DNA from: Kiritimatiellaeota bacterium B1221
Lineage (GTDB): Bacteria > Verrucomicrobiota > Kiritimatiellia > SS1-B-03-39 > UBA6053
Assembly: GCA_029269125.1 (NCBI GenBank)
Contig: JARHXX010000025.1
Span: forward strand, 1 to 56,122
DNA length: 56,122 nucleotides
Direction: 5' to 3'
The position numbers were made by a program, and so were the translations under genes. The notes below the pieces were generated by a model. The model saw only the letters and a program-made list of their open reading frames with translations. It did no database searches and was not told the DNA's origin. Shown here one piece after another: positions 17,274 to 26,103 of this stretch (position 1 is the stretch's first letter; each line of letters opens with the position of its first letter).

Positions 17274-18134
17274 ATGAAATCTAAAGTTGCGCTTGAAAGT
17301 ACGGTGATCACCCATGGCTTGCCACGTCCGGTCAATTTGGAGATTGCCCAGGAAATGCAGGAGGCGGTGAGGCAGGGGGGCGCGGAGCCGTTGATGATGG
17401 CGATTTTGGCCGGAGAAATTCAAGTGGGCCTCTCAGAGGCGCAGCTGGAGGATTTGGCGGCCCGGGAGAATGTGCGTAAATGCAGTCTGCGGGACTTGCC
17501 GATTGTCGCGCAGACCGGGGAGTACGGAGGGACCACGGTTTCGGCCACCTTGTATTTGGCGCTGCGTGCGGGAATTCCGGTTTTTGCCACCGGGGGGATT
17601 GGCGGCGTGCATCGGGGGGAGGCCATGGATATTTCGGCGGATTTACCGGCCCTGGCGCAGTTTCCGGGAACGGTGGTATGCGCAGGGGCAAAGTCGATAT
17701 TGGATCTTCCCCGCACCCGGGAGCGTCTGGAAACGGATGGGGTGACGGTGTTGGGTTGGCAGTGTGATGCGTTTCCCGCATTTTATTCCCGTGAAAGCGG
17801 CATGGAGGTGGATCAGCGGGTGGAATCGGCAGCGGAGGTGGCGTCGATGATGCAGGAACGCGACCGCCTGGGGCTGCGGCAAAGCATCCTGGTGGCGGTT
17901 CCCTGTCCGGAAAAATCTGCACTGCCCCGGGAAGAAATGGAAGAGGCCATTGCGGCTGCGGAGAGGGAGGCGGTTTCGCAAGGGATCATGGGTAAAGCTT
18001 TGACTCCCTTTCTTTTAAACCGATTGGCGGAGGCCACGCAAGGGCGCAGTCTGGCCGCAAATCGGGCGCTGCTCTGCAACAATGCCCGGGTAGCGGCGGA
18101 TATCGCCAACGCTTTTTATGAAATTGATACGTAA
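17274..18134 (+). CDS. psuG: Pseudouridine-5'-phosphate glycosidase
   Basis: PsuG reversibly splits pseudouridine 5'-phosphate into uracil and ribose 5-phosphate. The 286-residue protein shows the family blocks VALESTVITHGLPRPVN at the very N-terminus, CSLRDLPIVAQTGEYGGTTV, FATGGIGGVHRGEAMDISAD, VVCAGAKSILDLPRTRE and FLLNRLAEATQGRSLAANRALL at the C-terminus. The ATG at 17274 puts the conserved block at the usual distance; an ATG at 17247 is also in frame. The kinase partner PsuK is not adjacent, although the two are commonly neighbours or fused. A DsbD-like gene follows after 31 bases. Confidence 0.95.
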   Translation: MKSKVALESTVITHGLPRPVNLEIAQEMQEAVRQGGAEPLMMAILAGEIQVGLSEAQLEDLAARENVRKCSLRDLPIVAQTGEYGGTTVSATLYLALRAGIPVFATGGIGGVHRGEAMDISADLPALAQFPGTVVCAGAKSILDLPRTRERLETDGVTVLGWQCDAFPAFYSRESGMEVDQRVESAAEVASMMQERDRLGLRQSILVAVPCPEKSALPREEMEEAIAAAEREAVSQGIMGKALTPFLLNRLAEATQGRSLAANRALLCNNARVAADIANAFYEIDT

Positions 18135-18165
18135 TGTTTTGCCGCCTGTTCCGTCTGAGTTGTAT

Positions 18166-20313
18166 ATGAAAAAATTTGTTATATTGATCCTTTCCATGTG
18201 GAGCCTCGCTTTCGGGCAGAATTTTGGCTCTTCTCTTCCCGGTTTTTTGGCGGAAGCTGAAACCAATACTCAAGTCCGGTTGATTGCCGATGCTGAAAAT
18301 TTTGTTCCCGGCGAAACGCTGATGGTGGGTTTGGTCATGGAGATGAACGATCATTGGCACACCTACTGGAGCAATCCCGGGGACGCGGGTATGCCCACCA
18401 TGGTCAGTCTGGATCTTCCCGACGGCTTTACCCAGGGTGAAATTCTCTGGCCCGCCCCCGAACGTTTCGTGGTCGAGGGACTGGTGAGTCTGGGATATGA
18501 AGAGAAAGTCATTCTGCGAATGATGATTGAAACGCCTGCAGATTTCCCGCTTGGAGAAACGCTTGCGATCACCGGGGAGGCCACGTGGCTGGAGTGTAAA
18601 GAGGCCTGTATCCCGGGCAGCGGTGACGTTTCGTTAAACCTTTTGGCGGCGGAGGATGCGGGGGAAGCCAATCCTGAGTTTCTTGAAGGGATTGAAAAGC
18701 TCTACCGGGAAACCGATTGGGTGGGATCCTTTGAGGAAAATGGTGATCAGGTTGTGCTGCGGGTGAATGCCGCTGAAACTGACGGTCCCTTTGTTCATTT
18801 CTTTCCTTTTGAGGAGGGTGCATGGATGTTGGAGCCTGAACCGGTGATTGAAAAAACGGCGGACGGGATTGAAATTCGTTTAACCCGTAACCCTGCCGCG
18901 ATTGACCCCGAAGCGGTGCCGGAAGGATTGCTGGTAAATGAAAAAGGCTGGGGGTTCAGCATCAATACGCTGTCGTCAGCAAGCGAGGAGGTGGCGGCCG
19001 TGCCATCTGCGGATGTTCAGGCCGCTCCCACCTATCATTTCCTTCCGGTGTTGCTGATGGCGTTTTTTGGCGGTGTGATCCTTAACTTACTGCCTTGTGT
19101 GTTTCCGGTGTTGGGACTGAAGGTCTCAGGATTTCTGGAGCAGGCGCACGGGGATCTCAAACAGGCCAAATTGCATTCGCTGGTCTTCTCATTGGGCATA
19201 TTGGTTTCACTGTGGATTTTGGCCGGAATCGTCAGTTCTCTGAATTTGGCTTGGGGAGGACAGTTGGGAGATCCCACCACGGTGATTGTGCTTATTCTCC
19301 TGCTGAGTTTGTTTACGCTCAACCTGTTTGGTGTCTTTGAAATAGGTTACTTTTTCACCCGATTGGGTGGTGGCGCTTCGCAGAAAAAAGGATATGCCGG
19401 TTCCTTTTTCAGTGGGACACTGGTGACTGTGATTGCGACGCCTTGTACTGCGCCCTTTATGGGTGGCGCGATCAGTTGGGCGCTCACCCAGCCCGCGATT
19501 TTAGCTTTTATCGTATTCACGGCATTGGGTTTGGGGATTGCCGCCCCTTATGTGATTCTGTCCTTTTCACCTAAATTAATGGGTAAAATGCCCCGACCGG
19601 GGGCGTGGATGGAAACCTTTAAGCAGGGATCCGCCTTTTTTATGTTGGCGTTTGTATGGGTGCTGTTCTGGGTGCTGAGTGAACTGGTGCCGGTGGCAGT
19701 GCTGAACCGGGTGTTGGGCGCAGTTTGTTTGATGACTCTGGCCGCATGGATCCTGGGAAAATGGGGGGCTATCCACCGTTCGAAGAAGAGTAAACGGATT
19801 GGTAAATTACTGGGCGTAGTGCTCATTGTGCTCGCGTTCATGCTGAGCTTTTCTTACCAGGCCCCGATTGATGAACTCAATCCGGAACTCCAGGCGCGGA
19901 TTGATGCCGCAGATCCGATTATGTATCATGAATTGGAACCCGAATTGGTGGAGAAGCTTCAGGCAGAAGAGGTGCCGGTGCACTGGACGCCGTTTACACC
20001 GGAAAAATTAGATGCATTGCTCGCGGCCCAAAAACCTGTCTTTATTGATTTTACGGCCAAGTGGTGTTTGACCTGTCAGGCCAACAAGCGCAGCAGTTTG
20101 TATAAGCCGGAAGTGCTCAGGGCATTGCAGGATGCCGGTGTCATCACCTTGGCTGCGGACCTGACCAAAGATGATCCGATTTTGAAAGAAGCACTGGCGT
20201 CCTATGGACGGCGTGGCGTTCCCACTTATATTGTCTATAATCAGCAGGGGGAATGGACATTGCTGTCTGAAACCCTGACTCCCGGTCTAGTGACCGGTTC
20301 CATTCAAAAATAA
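18166..20313 (+). CDS. DsbD/ScsB-like thiol:disulfide interchange protein
   Basis: A 715-residue inner-membrane reductase. It has a signal peptide (MKKFVILILSMWSLAFGQ), a periplasmic DsbD-N-like domain (about 25-280; HWHTYWSNPGDAGMP, WLECKEACIPG with its Cys pair), eight or so transmembrane segments of the CcdA/DsbD type (about 290-590; NLLPCVFPVLGLK and ATPCTAPFMGGA each hold the proton-relay-like Pro-Cys), and a C-terminal periplasmic thioredoxin domain with WCLTC (Cys634, Cys637). It passes electrons from cytosolic thioredoxin to periplasmic proteins. The ATG at 18166 fits the signal peptide. The redoxin gene 20 bases downstream is a likely client or partner. Confidence 0.93.
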   Translation: MKKFVILILSMWSLAFGQNFGSSLPGFLAEAETNTQVRLIADAENFVPGETLMVGLVMEMNDHWHTYWSNPGDAGMPTMVSLDLPDGFTQGEILWPAPERFVVEGLVSLGYEEKVILRMMIETPADFPLGETLAITGEATWLECKEACIPGSGDVSLNLLAAEDAGEANPEFLEGIEKLYRETDWVGSFEENGDQVVLRVNAAETDGPFVHFFPFEEGAWMLEPEPVIEKTADGIEIRLTRNPAAIDPEAVPEGLLVNEKGWGFSINTLSSASEEVAAVPSADVQAAPTYHFLPVLLMAFFGGVILNLLPCVFPVLGLKVSGFLEQAHGDLKQAKLHSLVFSLGILVSLWILAGIVSSLNLAWGGQLGDPTTVIVLILLLSLFTLNLFGVFEIGYFFTRLGGGASQKKGYAGSFFSGTLVTVIATPCTAPFMGGAISWALTQPAILAFIVFTALGLGIAAPYVILSFSPKLMGKMPRPGAWMETFKQGSAFFMLAFVWVLFWVLSELVPVAVLNRVLGAVCLMTLAAWILGKWGAIHRSKKSKRIGKLLGVVLIVLAFMLSFSYQAPIDELNPELQARIDAADPIMYHELEPELVEKLQAEEVPVHWTPFTPEKLDALLAAQKPVFIDFTAKWCLTCQANKRSSLYKPEVLRALQDAGVITLAADLTKDDPILKEALASYGRRGVPTYIVYNQQGEWTLLSETLTPGLVTGSIQK

Positions 20314-20333
20314 AATCAACCCCAGGAAATCCT

Positions 20334-20918
20334 ATGAAAAAAATCTGTATATTCGCTCTCTCACTGTTCACCCTGCTTGGCTTGGCTCAGGCGGCCGAAG
20401 CACCGGCTTTCACCCTCACTGATACCAATGGCAATGAACATTCCCTGTCCGATTTCAAAGGTAAAGTGGTGGTGCTTGAGTGGTTCAATCATGGCTGCCC
20501 CTTTGTGAAAAAACATTATAGCAAAGGCAACATGCAGGCGCTGCAAAAAACCTACACTGACAAAGGCGTGGTCTGGCTGGCGATTGTTTCTTCTGCGGAA
20601 GGAAAGCAAGGATCTGACACCGCCGAAGGTCACAACAAAACCGCCAAAGAAAAGGGCACCAATGCCACCGCCATTTTGATGGATACGGACGGAACCGTGG
20701 GTAAAGCCTACGGCGCCAAAACCACCCCGCATATGTTTGTGATCAATGCCGAAGGTGAACTGGTTTATCAGGGCGCGATCGACGACAAGCGCTCCACCAA
20801 TCCCGCAGACATTGCCACTTCCAAAAACTACGTTTCCGCAGCTTTGGATGCCGTATTGGCCGGCGAAGCGGTGGAGGTCACCAAATCCACCCCTTATGGA
20901 TGCAGTGTGAAGTACTGA
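20334..20918 (+). CDS. Periplasmic redoxin/thioredoxin-fold protein
   Basis: A 194-residue exported protein: signal peptide MKKICIFALSLFTLLGLAQA, then an AhpC/TSA-Redoxin fold (APAFTLTDTNGNEHSLSDFKG, VVVLEWFNHGCPFVKKHY). Only Cys55 stands where a CxxC would be (CPFV), and a second Cys190 is near the C-terminus (YGCSVKY). This resembles a peroxiredoxin-like or single-Cys redoxin arrangement rather than a thioredoxin. It follows the DsbD-like gene by 20 bases, with a GGAAATCCT leader and ATG, so it probably receives electrons from it. A terminator follows. Confidence 0.88.
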   Translation: MKKICIFALSLFTLLGLAQAAEAPAFTLTDTNGNEHSLSDFKGKVVVLEWFNHGCPFVKKHYSKGNMQALQKTYTDKGVVWLAIVSSAEGKQGSDTAEGHNKTAKEKGTNATAILMDTDGTVGKAYGAKTTPHMFVINAEGELVYQGAIDDKRSTNPADIATSKNYVSAALDAVLAGEAVEVTKSTPYGCSVKY

Positions 20919-20941
20919 GTAATCAATATTTGATAACATTT

Positions 20942-20973
20942 ACGCCGGATCATAGGATTCGGCGTTTCTTTTT
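20942..20973 (+). terminator. Terminator after the DsbD/redoxin unit
   Basis: ACGCCGGATC (20942-20951) pairs with GATTCGGCGT (20956-20965) over the loop ATAG, followed by TTCTTTTT. It lies 23 bases after the redoxin stop. Confidence 0.88.
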
Positions 20974-21012
20974 GTCTTTGCCAGAGTGGATGGAAATGCG
21001 TAAGGGGAACCT

Positions 21013-22122
21013 ATGTTAAACAAACCTTTTCAGCTTGGAAATTTAGAAATCCCCAATGGCGTTTTACTGGCGCCTTTGGCGGGGGTGAGTGATGTGCCTT
21101 TTCGCCGGATTTGTCAGGAGCTGGGGGCGGGGCTGACTTATATTGAAATGCTGTCGGCGGCGGGGATGCCTCATCACAACCGCAAAGCGGGAGAGTTGAT
21201 TGCCCGGGATGCGTCAGAACCGGTTTTGGGGGCGCAAATGACCGGGGCCAAGCCGGAAATTATGGCCTTGGGGGCGAAGATCCTGATGGAAAAGGGGGTG
21301 GCGGTGGATACGCTGGATATCAATATGGGCTGTCCGGTAAAAAAAATTGTGGGGCGGGGATGCGGATCGGCGATTGTCAGGGATCCGAAATTGGCGGGAG
21401 AAATTTTACAGGCGACCATCGAGGCGGTGGACATTCCGGTGACCACCAAGATCCGCTTGGGTTTTACCAAAAGCGAGCAGACGGTGGAGGATGTGAGTGC
21501 TGCACTGGCCAAAGCCGGCAGCGAGATGCTGGTGATTCACGGGCGCACCCGGGACTGTGGCTACAGTGATCCGGTTCAGTATGACCGCATTAAAGACGGG
21601 TTTGAGGCGGCTCGGAATGCGGCGGGAGACCGGAAGATTCAGTTGGTTGGCAATGGGAATATTTTCGATTTAAAAACGGCCAAAGAAATGGTGGATAAAA
21701 CCGGTTGTGACGGAGTGATGATTAGTCGGGGATGTTTAGGGAATCCGTGGATTTTCGATCAGATTTTGAATGAGCATGAACGCCAACCCACCGTAAGTGA
21801 ATGGCTGGATGTGGTGTTGCGCCATGTGGAGTATCACCGGGAATTTTACACCGAAGGGCATTACGCGGCCATTCGTTTCCGGAAGCATTTACTGTGGTAT
21901 GTGAGTGGGTATCCGGGGAGCCGGGCGCTTCGGGCTGAAATCAGCCAGGTGAATTCGATGGCGGAAGTGCGGGAACGTCTGTTGCGATATGCCGATGTGT
22001 TGCCGGATGAACTGCGGCGTTATGGAGATCCTCATGAATTTGCCAAGACGGGGGCGTATGATCCGAAAACTGAAATGGACAGGGATCATGACCGGGGAAT
22101 TGAGCATTATGAGGACTCATGA
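21013..22122 (+). CDS. dus: tRNA-dihydrouridine synthase (DusB-like)
   Basis: An FMN-dependent enzyme reducing uridine to dihydrouridine in tRNA D-loops. The 369-residue protein has the TIM-barrel Dus motifs: LLAPLAGVSDVPFRRICQEL, YIEMLSAAGM, QMTGAKPEIM, DINMGCPVKKIVGRGCGSA with the catalytic Cys, MLVIHGRTRD, GNGNIFD and DGVMISRGCLGNPW. The FxxxHxxWY-type helix (RFRKHLLWYVSGYPGS) supports the DusB group. The ATG at 21013 is preceded by AAGGGGA. Its TGA overlaps the ATG of rsmE (ATGA), so it is the first gene of an RNA-modification operon with two methyltransferases. Confidence 0.95.
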   Translation: MLNKPFQLGNLEIPNGVLLAPLAGVSDVPFRRICQELGAGLTYIEMLSAAGMPHHNRKAGELIARDASEPVLGAQMTGAKPEIMALGAKILMEKGVAVDTLDINMGCPVKKIVGRGCGSAIVRDPKLAGEILQATIEAVDIPVTTKIRLGFTKSEQTVEDVSAALAKAGSEMLVIHGRTRDCGYSDPVQYDRIKDGFEAARNAAGDRKIQLVGNGNIFDLKTAKEMVDKTGCDGVMISRGCLGNPWIFDQILNEHERQPTVSEWLDVVLRHVEYHREFYTEGHYAAIRFRKHLLWYVSGYPGSRALRAEISQVNSMAEVRERLLRYADVLPDELRRYGDPHEFAKTGAYDPKTEMDRDHDRGIEHYEDS

Positions 22123-22841
22123 ATCGAATCCTCTATAAAAAGACCGAGCTCGCTCATGATCAGCTTCTGCTGACCGATGCCCGTGCGACCCATATTTTGC
22201 AGGTGCTGAAACCGGTGGTGGGGGATCGGTTGCGGACCGGGGAGATTGATGGTCCTTTGTCAGAGGCGGAAGTGCTGAAACTCGACCCGCAAAAAGTCAT
22301 TTTGAAAATTACTGATTTGGAAATGCCCGCACGTCCGACCCTTGATTTGCTTTTGGCCTTGCCGCGGCCTAAAGTGCTGAAGCGCTTACTGCCTCAAATT
22401 GCGGCCATGGGAGTGGATCATCTTTATCTGTGCAATGCGGAGCGGGTGGAGAAATACTATTTTGATACCCACGTGCTTGAACCTGGTTTTCTGCATAAGG
22501 TTTTGGTCGAAGGCTTGACGCAAAGCGGAGATACCTGTTTGCCGGAAGTGGAGGTGGTTCGGCACCTGCCGTCATTTCTTGATAAGACTCCATTTCCTGA
22601 AAACCGCTGGTTGTTGCATCCGGGGGCTGCGGAAAGTTTGTTGAATGTGGAAATGGTTCAGGGACGAAGTGTGCTTGCGATTGGTCCGGAAGGGGGGTGG
22701 CGGGAGCGGGAGCTGAATCAATTTGAGATGCTTCATTTTCAACCCCTGTCTTTGTTTGATAAAATATTAAGATCTGACACTGCCTGTATTGCTGCCCTGG
22801 GGTTGGCGGCCGCGAAAGGAGAAGCTTGTGGCCGCGCCTGA
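22119..22841 (+). CDS. rsmE: 16S rRNA (uracil1498-N3)-methyltransferase RsmE
   Basis: A SAM-dependent SPOUT (knotted) methyltransferase that methylates N3 of U1498 of 16S rRNA. It has 240 residues; RsmE features are an N-terminal PUA-like part (NRILYKK, ATHILQVLKPVVGDRL), KVLKRLLPQIAAMGVDHLYL, KVLVEGLTQSGDTCLPEV, the SAM-binding IGPEGGWRERELNQF and LRSDTACIAAL (usually LRxETA; here Asp replaces Glu). The ATG overlaps the dus stop. The 3' end overlaps the following SpoU gene by 14 bases. Confidence 0.94.
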   Translation: MNRILYKKTELAHDQLLLTDARATHILQVLKPVVGDRLRTGEIDGPLSEAEVLKLDPQKVILKITDLEMPARPTLDLLLALPRPKVLKRLLPQIAAMGVDHLYLCNAERVEKYYFDTHVLEPGFLHKVLVEGLTQSGDTCLPEVEVVRHLPSFLDKTPFPENRWLLHPGAAESLLNVEMVQGRSVLAIGPEGGWRERELNQFEMLHFQPLSLFDKILRSDTACIAALGLAAAKGEACGRA

Positions 22842-23634
22842 GTGGAGAATCTTGTTGCAGCTGCTTAAGCAAATTGCGATTCCCCGCGGGCGAAGTGCCA
22901 CGGGTTTGTTTTCGCTGGAGGGATATCGAAGTATGGAGAGGGCGTTGCGGAATGATGCGCCGATACGTGAAGTATTGGTCTCCCGAAAATTTGCAGAGGC
23001 GGATACGTCCCGCGAAACGTCTATTTTAGCGGAGGTGTCACGCAGGGGGGTGCCGCTTCGGATTGCACCGGATGAAGATTTTGCCGAGTTAAATGCGGGA
23101 AGGGGAATCGGAGAGGTGTTTGCCGTAATGCCCATTCCGGAGGAGCCGGATTGGGAATGTTTTGTGCAGCCGCAAGGAAGATGTTTATTGATGGTGGGAT
23201 GGAATTTGGGAGATCCCGGAAATACGGGGGCGGTGATTCGTTCGGCTTTGGCTTCGGGATGTTCCGGTTTCCTGGCGGTGGGGACCACGGACCCCTGGCA
23301 TCCCAAATCGGTGCGCACCAGCATGGGGTCTTTGTTTGCGCTGCCGATTCTGAAGGTGGGGGATGATGATGCGTGGCTGGAGAATTTGCATCAGCGGAAT
23401 TTTGAAACGGTGGCCACCGTTTGTCGGGATGCGGAGATGTTGCCGGATCTTAAATTAACAGGTTTACGCACCGCACTGGTGTTGGGCAGTGAGGCTTTTG
23501 GTTTACCGGATGCGCTGGCGATGCGGATGCAGCGTCGGGTGACCATCCCCATGCCGGAAGGGGTGGATTCGTATTCGATCAATGCGGCGGCGGCGGTGTT
23601 GGCTTATTCGTTGATGCAAAAGAGTTTTGAATAA
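22828..23634 (+). CDS. SpoU/TrmH-family rRNA 2'-O-methyltransferase
   Basis: A 268-residue SPOUT-class RNA methyltransferase. An N-terminal substrate-binding L30e-like domain (about 1-100; GLFSLEGYRSMERALRN) precedes the SpoU catalytic part with motif 1 NLGDPGNTGAVIRSALASG, motif 2 ALVLGSEAFGLPDAL and motif 3 IPMPEGVDSYSINAAAAVL. The GTG at 22828 is chosen because AAAGGAG lies 7 bases upstream. It begins inside the end of rsmE. The exact nucleotide target (23S G2251-like or other) cannot be read from sequence. It is the last gene of the dus-rsmE unit. Confidence 0.92.
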   Translation: MAAPEWRILLQLLKQIAIPRGRSATGLFSLEGYRSMERALRNDAPIREVLVSRKFAEADTSRETSILAEVSRRGVPLRIAPDEDFAELNAGRGIGEVFAVMPIPEEPDWECFVQPQGRCLLMVGWNLGDPGNTGAVIRSALASGCSGFLAVGTTDPWHPKSVRTSMGSLFALPILKVGDDDAWLENLHQRNFETVATVCRDAEMLPDLKLTGLRTALVLGSEAFGLPDALAMRMQRRVTIPMPEGVDSYSINAAAAVLAYSLMQKSFE

Positions 23635-23636
23635 CA

Positions 23637-23771
23637 GTTGTGGCGTGGAGCAGCAAGCGGTCGTACTCCACAACAGTTAAAGCCGTAGCGCGGGAAGACG
23701 GGAACTTTGGTTTGGCGTGACCCTTCGCGTAAACGCTTTGTGAGCCCCCCCGTGAACGGGGAACTGGGTAG
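23637..23771. repeat. Palindrome-rich spacer
   Basis: Two hairpins separate two convergent operons: GTTGTGG (23637-23643) with CCACAAC (23668-23674), and CCCCGT-GA-ACGGGG (23748-23761). The second is followed by AACTGG and resembles the hairpins near 31.3 kb and 53.7 kb. Neither has a T tract, so they are not typical terminators, although the position between converging genes would allow that role. Confidence 0.6.
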
Positions 23772-26102
23772 TTATTTCCAAATTTTCAGATAGGGAAAGA
23801 GGCGGGTTTCGAGAGAGGGGTCGAGGCGGTAGAGAACCGCGCCTTTGAGTTTTCGGGCTTTAACTGAATCGAGTTGGATCAGCACTTGAGAGGGGGAGAG
23901 TTCGGCATTGCTGGAGATGAGGCCGATGCCGGGGAGGAGTTTTTCAGAGACGCCGGGTTGGGCGCGCTGTAAATCCAGCCAGCCGTCAAACTGATCCGGG
24001 TTATCGGTGTAATTCATGGGGATGATCCAATCGACCCAATTGTATTTTGCCCACACCGGCCAATCCTGTCCCTGGGCATCGGCACAATCGGGCCAGGCGC
24101 CCCAAACGGCCACGCTGAGTTTGAGTTGGGGAAATTCGCTTTTTAGGGCTTCCGAAATTTTTTGCATGGCCTGGTGCAATTCCTGTTGGCGGAAGCGTTG
24201 AAATTCGTCTTTGAGTCCGCCGGGAGTTAAAACTTCTCTGGGCCAGTTCTGTAGGCGGCGCCCTATTCGTTTTTCAAATGCGGCGCGGGCGGCGGGGCCG
24301 TAATCCGCCTCTTTTCCGGGATAGCGCATATAATCCAGATGAATGCCGTCGATGGGTGCGTGACGGGCCATTTCCAAGAGGCTGTCGATTTCAAATTGTA
24401 CATTGTCGGGATGGGAAAAAGAAAGCCAGGGGATTTCTTTACCGTTGGCATCCTGCATCAATCGGCCTTCCCTCCGCATTTTTTCATGGAAGGCGGGCAG
24501 GCGGGTGTTGAGTTTCCAACAGATTTTCCAGGGGTGTGCCTGCAAACCGTGCTTGTGGGCGGCGGCGGTGAAAGCGCGGAGTTGATCGCCGTATTTTTCC
24601 AGAGACTTGGAAGGAGGAATGAGTCGGGAAGGGTAGTGGGCACGTCCGGCGCTGGCCATGTTGGGAAAGACCGCGTTGAATCCTGCGGCTTTCAAATGTT
24701 GGCAAGTCAGATCCCAGCTGCCGACGAAAAATCCGGTGCCGTTTTGATCCCAGATGCCTTTTATTTCGGCATCCCATTCCGGCTGACTGCTGGCAAAAGC
24801 CCGTTGCATGAGCAGATTGCTTTCCTGTAGATCGCGGAGCGTTTTTATTTTGAAGGTGCTGCTGAGGAGCGCTTTTCTGTAGATGTCAAGGGCCATGGAT
24901 TTCAGATGTTGCGCGGGACCCGGTTTTGTCGAAACGGGTCCGTAGCGTATTTCAAATTGTTGCGGAGAACGGGTCTCGACATAATAGCGGATGGGTTCCG
25001 TAATAAGATCTGGATCCAGGCGGCCGATCCATTCGATGAGGGCCTGTTGTTTGGCGGCCAGGTCTCCGGACCGCCAGGCTACATTGGACCAGACGCCTCT
25101 GCTGCTTTCAATGCAGGCGGGTTGGCGGGTGTCACGATCCAGCGCATTTTGCCAGCTGGCGGTTACGGTGGACCCTGCGAGGGGACGGATCGTTCTGAGT
25201 GACCAGGCGTGTTGATAAATCCGGGTGGGGAAATTTTCCCGGGAGCTGTTCCAATGGTCAAATTGTCCGACCGTTGAGGAGCTGATGGGGGTGCCTAAAT
25301 CTACTCCCAGTTTCCGTGCGAATCCCTGATGCTCTCCCTCAAAAACAATAACTTTGGTTCCCAGGTCGATCAGGCGGTTCAGCTGCTGATATTGTGGGGC
25401 AGGAAGTTTCGGGAGGTATGGCAGAATGATGAGCGAAGGGGTGGGGGCGTTCTTGTGGAGATCTTCGATGCTCTTTACGGCGTGGGGCATTCCAATACCA
25501 TTGAGCAGCCTGCCAAAATGTCTGAAGCTTACGCGACTGGTGTAGGTCTCGTCGGCGGTGACAGCCAGGGATTCAGGGTTGATCAGCCAGAGGGTATCGA
25601 TGAAACCGTCTAGACTGACAAGTTGAAGCGTACTGGATCCTTTTTGTCGCGGCCAGAAGCTGAAACGAATTTCTTCGATGCGGTTCCAGCCGGACGGGGA
25701 CCCTTCCGGTTTGAAATCCTGTTTATTGAACAACAAATGATTGTAGCCCGCTTCGTGCAGGGTGAAGGTGTGAATATACCACCCGTTTCCGGATTTGAAG
25801 GAAAGGCTGCCTTCGAGCAGAAATCTGGGGTTTTGAATACCGGTCCGGAGTCTAAAGCTGGTGAGCGCGCTCAAATCCAGCCGCTGTTTTCGGGAGAGGG
25901 TGATCTGACGGTCGTCCCGGGTGAAATTCAATGCCAGTTCGGCATGATTTTTTTGGGGACGAATCTTCGCAGGTTGAACTCCGCTTTGCCAATCTCTACT
26001 GGATTCTTTGGCAAACTGAATTACGGTTTGCATGTGGGTGGCACGGGCATGCGGTAGCGCTGCCAGCAGGCATAGCACCCACCAGGAAAACAAACTTTTC
26101 AT
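23772..26102 (-). CDS. GHL10-type (DUF187) putative glycoside hydrolase, secreted
   Basis: A 776-residue exported protein. The ATG at 26102 opens a signal peptide (MKSLFSWWVLCLLAALPHARA). Residues about 25-180 form a beta-rich carbohydrate-binding-like region, and 190-400 resemble a glutamine-amidotransferase/beta-galactosidase-like subdomain. Residues 430-776 form a TIM-barrel of the GHL10 type (GFNAVFPNMASAGRAHYPS, HKHGLQAHPWKICWKLN, PIDGIHLDYMRYPG, WVDWIIPMNYTDNP). This C-terminal family cleaves or is predicted to cleave glycans; substrate unknown. The start codon follows the stop of the metallo-hydrolase gene after one base (TGACATG), so it is the translationally coupled last gene of a three-gene operon. 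Confidence 0.85.
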   Translation of the reverse strand: MKSLFSWWVLCLLAALPHARATHMQTVIQFAKESSRDWQSGVQPAKIRPQKNHAELALNFTRDDRQITLSRKQRLDLSALTSFRLRTGIQNPRFLLEGSLSFKSGNGWYIHTFTLHEAGYNHLLFNKQDFKPEGSPSGWNRIEEIRFSFWPRQKGSSTLQLVSLDGFIDTLWLINPESLAVTADETYTSRVSFRHFGRLLNGIGMPHAVKSIEDLHKNAPTPSLIILPYLPKLPAPQYQQLNRLIDLGTKVIVFEGEHQGFARKLGVDLGTPISSSTVGQFDHWNSSRENFPTRIYQHAWSLRTIRPLAGSTVTASWQNALDRDTRQPACIESSRGVWSNVAWRSGDLAAKQQALIEWIGRLDPDLITEPIRYYVETRSPQQFEIRYGPVSTKPGPAQHLKSMALDIYRKALLSSTFKIKTLRDLQESNLLMQRAFASSQPEWDAEIKGIWDQNGTGFFVGSWDLTCQHLKAAGFNAVFPNMASAGRAHYPSRLIPPSKSLEKYGDQLRAFTAAAHKHGLQAHPWKICWKLNTRLPAFHEKMRREGRLMQDANGKEIPWLSFSHPDNVQFEIDSLLEMARHAPIDGIHLDYMRYPGKEADYGPAARAAFEKRIGRRLQNWPREVLTPGGLKDEFQRFRQQELHQAMQKISEALKSEFPQLKLSVAVWGAWPDCADAQGQDWPVWAKYNWVDWIIPMNYTDNPDQFDGWLDLQRAQPGVSEKLLPGIGLISSNAELSPSQVLIQLDSVKARKLKGAVLYRLDPSLETRLFPYLKIWK

Positions 26103-26103
26103 G

